Source: Vitrella brassicaformis (Eukaryota; Sar; Vitrellaceae). From it: a DNA stretch of 64,000 nt. The DNA lies in the NCBI GenBank assembly GCA_001179505.1, contig CDMY01000366.1, positions 2,626-66,625 on the forward strand. Reading direction: 5' to 3'. Of this stretch, positions 57,917-64,000 are shown in pieces. Position 1 is the first letter of the stretch; each line of letters starts with the position of its first letter. The position numbers were made by a program, and so were the translations under genes. The notes beneath the pieces were generated by a model, which was given only the letters and a program-made list of their open reading frames with translations, did not search any database and was not told the origin of the DNA.

Positions 57917-60832
57917 ATGGTGCTGGAGAAGATCAAGTACATCACATCGCCGACTGCCTACCATGTCGTGCACAACTGGTGAGCACACCGCCTACCTGAT
58001 GAGTGAGTGCAGGGATGGTATGGATAGACAGACAGACAGACAGATGCACTGATGGATTCATGGCGCTGCACGTTTGTCTGTGTGTGCAGCTACGATGGCG
58101 GCCGGCTGCCCCTGCTCAAGATCTCTGCCTGGCAGAGTGACAAGCGCCTCTACTGGAAACACAAGTGGCGGAGGGGGCGCGTCAAATGCCGCTTCGGGAA
58201 GCTGAATCGACACCATGGGAGCGAGCCCGACTTCCCTGACCCCGCCATAGTGCCCCTGGAGACCGTGCCGCTCATCGCCAAGGAGGCGGCCCTCAACAAT
58301 CTGACAAATGCCGAATTCTGGCGACAGTATTGCGAGCGGCTGCGGCAGGCGCGGGACGTCATGTCGGCCAACGACATCAGCAACGTGCTCGACTCGCTGG
58401 TGGCGATCAACTACCGCAACGTGGAGCTCATGAAGCTGTGGAGCCGGGAGCTGGTGGACGACGTCAAGCAGCTGCGGCCCGAGGAGTGTGCCGTCATCGC
58501 CAACGGATACGCACACTTCAACTGCTACAGCCCCGACCTCATGAAGGCACTGGCTGACCACACCCTCTTCCTCATACACCCCAAGAGCCTCATGCTCCCG
58601 CCAGCCTCCACTGACCAGCACCAGCCACAGATGCAGATCGCCGGACCGCAGCACCAACAGTCATCCTCGCAGCTGATGATGCCCCCCGGCGACTCGCCTG
58701 CCCCGGCACCATCCGACACAGGTGGACCGAGCGACGGTCCACGGGACAGGGCTTTGGCGGCGGGCTTCACGCCCCGGTCGCTGGGAGTGTTGCTCAACTC
58801 GTATGCGAAGCTGAATCACTACCACCCCCTGCTGCTGCAGAAGGCGGCCGAGGGCCTGGCGGCTGACGCGTCGGAGCAGCTGAGCATCCGCCAGAGGACC
58901 ACCGCCAGGGCCATGTCGCTGTCGGATTACGCCAACGTACTCGTCCCCTTCGCTAGGTTCGCATACCGGAGGAGAGGCGACATCGAAGAGGGTCTATCAG
59001 GAGCAGGCAGTCGGCTGGGCACCGACATGAGTGTGGCGCGTCTGTTGGAGGCGATGAGTGTCCCGCTGGTGGACAAGCTCGAGATGCTGGCCCGCAACGG
59101 CAAGGAGCTGCTGTCTGAGAAGGACGTGAGTGACGAGATGGAGTCGAGCCCCGAGAGGGAGATGTTCCTGAGGGAGGAGGGCAACCAGCCGATGAGCGCC
59201 GAGCACTCGTACTCGTACACCAACGCCACGGGATGCGGCAACCCATGCCACGTCCTCGCCACCCTCCAGCCGTCAACCGGGGCCACACGGGCCAGGGGCA
59301 AGTTCACCCGCAACGATCGCTTCTCGACGTGCGCTATGCCCCCGGGGGTGGGCGTCGGGCTGGGCATCGGCAGCAAGACGGCCATCAACGTGAGCTCCAC
59401 CTTCGCCTTGTCGTCGGCCGCATCCGTATATCTCTCCCTGGTGGTCCTCTACACAGCGAACAAGTCGCGCGGCGGAATGCCATCGTCGCTTCGGTCGGCC
59501 CTGCTGAAGCTGCTGGCGATGCAGCTGCAGCTCATCCAGGCGTACAGCCTGCGACAGCTGGAGGCCATCGCCGCGACACACCACAGGAACCACATGGACT
59601 ACTTCTCGGAGCCTGACCTGACCACACAGGGGCTCACCGCCGACAAGGCTATGGCCGAAGGCGAGCAGCAGGACGCTGCCGTCTCCACTGGCCGCGTGAG
59701 GCTGCGTCTGAGTGAGGATGAGGGCATGGACGAGTCACTACCAGGCGAGATGATGGAAGGTGAGGAGCCCGAGGGCCTGCCGCCCTTCCCGGAGGCCAAC
59801 CCGGCCCCGTCTCTGCTCTTCAGCTCTCCAATGAGTGGTGTGGCTGAGGGAGAGGGTGCGCTTGTGGCCGTCGAGGGCGGCGGCGAGGCCATGATTGACA
59901 CGTCCACGGCTTTGGTGAGGAGTCGGGGTGAGGTGCTGCCGCGGGGCGGCGAGATGGTCGAGGAAGAGGACGAGGGCGAGGAGGGGGAGGATGTGCTGCC
60001 GAGGGTGTCGATAGAGCGGCAGGTCAAGCTCAAGGACTCCTTCCACACAGAGGTCTACGCCAGCTACGACCCCATCATCGCACACAGGAGACACAGGATC
60101 CTCGCGGCACTCGGCATCGCACTCGACGCACTCGCAATCGAATGCAAACAACGGGTGGGCTGGCTGGCTGCGAGAGGGGCCACTGAGGGAGGAGGGAGGA
60201 GCTCCAGGCCAACCAACATGTGTATGGATGGATGGCTGGTGTGTGTGGTGGCATCTATCGTATTGATCAGGTGGGGGGCGATTCTGGGCCGGCGAGTGAC
60301 TACTACGTGCACATGATGACAGGCCAACACACGGTACGTACGGTCACCTCACCAGCTGACTAATTGCACTCAGCCAGCCACCCAACATGTGTGTGTGTCT
60401 GATTGTGCGCCTGTGTGCGTGTGTGTGTATGTGTGTGCGTTCTGCAGATGAGTGAAGACGAGTTGGCCTTTCTGTCCCAGGCGATGGAGGTGCTGCGCGC
60501 CACAGGCTGCGTTGGGATGGCCCCGTCCTCCCTCGTCTCGGCCATGGAGCTCTTCGCCGTCTGGCGCCGCCATGTCGACGACACCCAGGGGTACGACGTC
60601 ACCCCCATGGCACACGAGGCCGTGCGCAGGGCCATCACACTCAACGGAGACTTCAGGCGACTCGACAGGCTCAACAAGGCTATGAATCTGGTGGGTGGGG
60701 GGAGGGAGGGAAGGTATTGTTCACGGCAACGCAGCGAGCGCAGCAGATGTTTGCTGCCCCCCTGGTGGGGTCGGTGTGTGGCATTGTGTTCAGGATGCCT
60801 ACAGCGAGTATGCTCTGCAAAGGCCTCACTGA
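57917..60832 (+). CDS. Helical-repeat organelle-type protein (second, OPR/RAP-like)
   Basis: Five in-phase exons: 57917-57978, 58090-60154, 60271-60333, 60448-60690 and 60794-60832; 823 residues. The ATG at 57917 opens a short hydrophilic N terminus, then KHKWRRGRVKCRFGKL. The body has helix-pair repeats such as ANDISNVLDSLVAINYRN, LRPEECAVIANGYAHFN and SLGVLLNSYAKLNHYHP, the recurring pattern of FASTK/OPR-type proteins. A Gln/Pro/Ser-rich insert (about residues 190-240) and a long acidic stretch (about 590-680) interrupt it. The end is helical (VRRAITLNGDFRRLDRLNKA). No RAP domain or catalytic motif was recognised. It resembles the protein at 45202-48629 in type but is not an obvious recent duplicate. 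RNA binding and organelle location are inference. Confidence 0.75.
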
Positions 60833-61106
60833 AGTGCTGGATGGGTGGCCTGACTGACTGGCTGTGCGGTGAAGGGCGACAAGGCAGGCATGGCTGCATG
60901 TATGGCCAAATGACCGGTGCGGACGTATTGTAAGTCAGATTCTCATCCATCCATCTATCTGCAGACAGAGAGGATATCATATGAGGGGTTACATACGTAC
61001 ATCCATGCATCCATGCATGGCATGCATGTCATTGAAGAATGAATGTATGCACACTGACACTGACACTGTCCCCATCTCACCAACGCATGTGTGTATGTAT
61101 GTATTG

Positions 61107-63963
61107 TCACCCTAAGCCATGCGATCGTTTGTGCTGCAAAATGGCAAGGGAGGTGGCGCCCCTCAGCTCCTCCCCGCACACTTCACACTGCCACACCTCA
61201 CCCCTCCCCACCGCAGCACCAGCAGCAGATGCAGCAGATGCAGATGCACTCACGCCACCCACCATCTCCCCTTCTGCAGCAGAAGCGGCGGGGGCCGCCC
61301 CCTCCGCCTCTCCCTCTCCCTCTCCCTCTCCGTCTTGCGTGGTCGCTTTGCCGCACTCCTTTTTGTGCTCGGCGATCTGTCTGCGGTTGAAGCGAAACGT
61401 TTTCCTGCAGGTGGGGCACTCCCAGCTGACGGCTATCTGATCGGAGGCCAGCGACTTCTCCACGCTGATGGTGCTGTAGATGGTGTTGAAGTGTAGCCAA
61501 GGGCACAGCTCCACCCCCTCCCAGCCCTCCTGCTGCTGCCCTGGCTTGTGATTGGTGTCGTCTCCCGGCTGTTTGCGGAACGCCTCATACTCCCGCTCAG
61601 TGAGGCTCTGCGGCGCATACTCGAGAGGCTGCTCGAAGAACTCTATGAGTGTGGCCTCCAGGTCGCTCTCACTCATCGGCTGCGGCGGATCCGAGAACAC
61701 CAGACGCAAATCCCGCGGCACGCTGCAGCCAGCCAGCCAGGCAGACCAACAATACATTTATTACACACACAAGCAAGGGAAGTAAGACGGGCACGGAGCA
61801 CTGGACGACGCACCAATCCATGCGGCTGGGTGTGAGCCTGTCTGTGTAGTCTGTCTCACCTGTCGGGCAGGTCCTTGTTGCCCCAGTCGACATCGGTGCT
61901 CTCCCATAAGTCCTCGCTCTCCTCCTGTGCCTGACCCCCGTCACCCACCTGGCCGCTGAATATCCTCTGCACTGTGGCGTCCTGCCGCACCAGGAGGTTC
62001 CACCGGAGGGTATAGGTCAGACGCAGGAGTGGGGCCACCACCAGCATCGGCTGCGTGAGCATCACCTGGATCCATCCGTCGAAGATGAGCAGCGAGAAGT
62101 CCTCGTTGGTGTCCACACGAGAGGCGGCCATCAGTAGCAGTGGAAGGAGCGGCACCGGAGTGACATGTGTCACGAACGGCTTGTAGGTCTGCAGCAGGGA
62201 GCCGTAGACCAAGCACACCGAGGGGTCGCTCATGTCCCTGGCGTGGGGGAAGAGGCTGCTCTGCGGGTGCAGGTTGACGAAGGCCACGTATCGCGTTACA
62301 AACACGCAGTCCTGGGACGATGCCTTGGCCTGGTTGGAGGGGTGGGGCAGGGCCACATTGGGGTACAGCGACAGACAGACGAGCACGCGGAGGAAGCTGA
62401 GCTCCTCCCTCGTCAGCACTCGCAGTGTCTGGCTGAGATCGGCTCGCGTGGCGTACTTGAGCTCGAATTCCAAGTGCCTCTCGAGGACCCGAGAGCTGAC
62501 CCCCTCCATCCCCAGGTGACCTCTGTCACCATCCGGCCGCACGCGCACCTTCTTGTCGCGTTTCCTCTTCCGACTAGCACGGGGCTCCTCCCTCTCCTTG
62601 CCCTCCCCGCCGCTGCCCTGGTCGTTGTAGTCGTCCTCGGCCTGCTCCGAATAGCGTGTGGCGCCACCGCCAATGTCCTCATCCTCCACCAGAGCCCCTT
62701 CGCCGTCCTCGAGTGCGAGCTGCCTCTTCTCCCTCCGGCCCTCACTGGCCTTGAGCTGCCGCAACTCACGACGCATCTCGTCACGCCGCTGCTGCTCCTC
62801 ATCACCCTCCTGACGCGGGGCCGTGTCGTCTACGGCTCCGCCAATGGCCGTCTCGAGGGCATTCATGGCGTCGTGTCGCCGCTTCACGTTGCCGAGGCCT
62901 GGACGACGCCTCCGGGCCTGTGAGTCGGGACCCACTCCCTGCTTGATGACGTCACACAGCTGGGAGGAGAGCTTGGTGAGTTCGAACATCCTCTGCTCGT
63001 CCACACCGTGCTGGCGACACCACGAGTGCGCCTTGCGGCTTCCGCCGGCGAGCTCTCGACCCACATAGGGCTGGGCGTCCCGGGTGGTCCCGCTGTTGGT
63101 TGAGGTGCGCTGCTGCAGCCATGCCGTGTAGACATTGTGTGTGGTGAAGAGGTCGCCCAGCTTGGGGCCCTTCTTGGGGTTCATCCCAGACACGCTTGTG
63201 TCGTCGCCGTCTCTGGAGACACCCGAGAAGTGGTGGCCGCCTGGCTTGGGGACGAAGGGTGAGTGGAGGGACATAGCCGCCGCCAAAATCGACGCATGAG
63301 ACAGCTTCTTGAACAGAAGCGCAATGATCAGCAGCTTGCCGACTACATTGCATACACCAACCAACAGGCAAAGACAAAAATGGAACGAACAAGTGAGTTG
63401 GTGTCCACTTGGAGTGTGTGGGTGTGGCTGCACACCTGAGATGGCGACGGGCAGCCTGCTCAGCACCCGTCCGAGCGGCGTGAGGCGGAGTGTCTTGCCT
63501 CCCAGAAGCTTGCTCACGATCACACTCGTGGGCCAGGTGTTGTCCATGTCTGCTGCCGCGTCTGCCGCAGGCGTCTCATCAGCGATGGCCATCAAATCAG
63601 CGTCCGTCTTGAGCGCTGCCTTGGAGAGCACCAGTGTCTGGATGGCCGCCTGGATGTTCTTGACGGGCGGATTGTCGGGCAAATCGAACTCATGGACGCT
63701 ATACCTGCAGTGGACGAATGCAGCCAGCAGTGCAGCAATCCATCAGGGGTGAGGTGAGCGGGCGGCATGGATGAGAGGGGCAAGTGTGCTGGCCGGGCCG
63801 GGTTGGTTGACTGGTGTGTGTGTGTGTGTGCGTGTGTGTGTGTGTGGACAGTCGTTAGTTACATGCATGCATACCCGAGTGCCAGGACCGACAGCAGAAT
63901 GCCCTCAAGCGGCACACGGTGCATCTCGGGGAGGGCGAATGGTTCGAACAAATCGTAGAGACG
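61107..63963 (-). CDS. DHX34: DHX34-like DEAH-box RNA helicase, C-terminal part (5' end outside window)
   Basis: DHX34 is a DEAH helicase of nonsense-mediated decay. Four exons are visible: 63875-63963, 63436-63704, 61860-63342 and 61107-61722, all in phase; the RecA domains lie beyond the right edge. The visible part starts in the ratchet/winged-helix region (RLYDLFEPFALPEMHRVPLE, LTPLGRVLSRLPVAIS, VGKLLIIALLF, ILAAAMSLHSPFV), then the family segment SWCRQHGVDEQRMFELTKLS. A long charged insert (about 62530-62900) follows, then an OB-like part. The C terminus carries two C2H2-type fingers, CPTCRKTFRFNRRQIAEHKK and CEVCGEELRGATSLAILQHK, which DHX34 also has. This separates it from other DEAH helicases such as DHX37. 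Stop TGA at 61107-61109. Confidence 0.88.
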
Positions 63964-64000
63964 CTGGACACAAGGAATGAATGCACACACACACACACAC

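Overview
The window looks like nuclear DNA of an alveolate, most likely a chromerid close to Vitrella. It is GC-rich and gene-dense, and nearly every gene is cut by many short spliceosomal introns. Introns and spacers are saturated with GACA/TGTC, GGAT, GTAC and (TG)n microsatellites. TTTAGGG/AAACCCT-like motifs occur in two promoter regions. Gene content (giant VPS13, PKA regulatory subunit, m-AAA protease, fast-evolving helical-repeat organelle-type proteins) fits an alveolate. No rRNA, tRNA, CRISPR array or complete transposon was seen. Exon coordinates were derived by hand from GT-AG (sometimes GC-AG) junctions that keep phase and family similarity; boundaries may be off by a base or a few codons.

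Layout. 55-834 (+): 3' end of glutathione reductase. 1426-7687 (-): large LRR/low-complexity protein. 8133-10235 (+): intronless BRF1 (RNA polymerase III factor). 10560-12460 (-): coiled-coil protein with a degenerate RING. 12674-13261 (-): 129-residue single-TM protein. 13537-30900 (+): VPS13, about 50 exons and 4,300 residues. 30901-32831: noncoding, with a poly-C run and a 300-N assembly gap. 32832-36632 (-): AFG3-type m-AAA protease. 37035-40174 (+): protein kinase. 40994-43926 (-): NOL10/ENP2. 44036-44589 (+): ribosomal protein eL39. 45202-48629 (-): helical-repeat protein. 48668-50866 (+): stand-alone SRP54-M-domain-like protein. 51558-53769 (-): PKA regulatory subunit. 53988-57759 (-): P-loop ATPase with a mitochondrial-type presequence. 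57917-60832 (+): second helical-repeat protein. 61107-63963 (-): C-terminal part of a DHX34-like DEAH helicase, running off the right edge.

The genes do not form one pathway. Several are divergent pairs with very short shared promoters (NOL10/eL39, ATPase/helical-repeat, helical-repeat/M-domain). Ribosome- and RNA-related genes (BRF1, NOL10, eL39, DHX34) and probable mitochondrial genes (m-AAA, ATPase, perhaps the helical-repeat and M-domain proteins) are frequent. The most unusual candidate is the protein that keeps an SRP54 M-domain-like core without any GTPase. The most unusual DNA-level signals are splice sites embedded in microsatellites, recurrent GC-AG introns, and palindromic telomere-like motifs in a divergent promoter.
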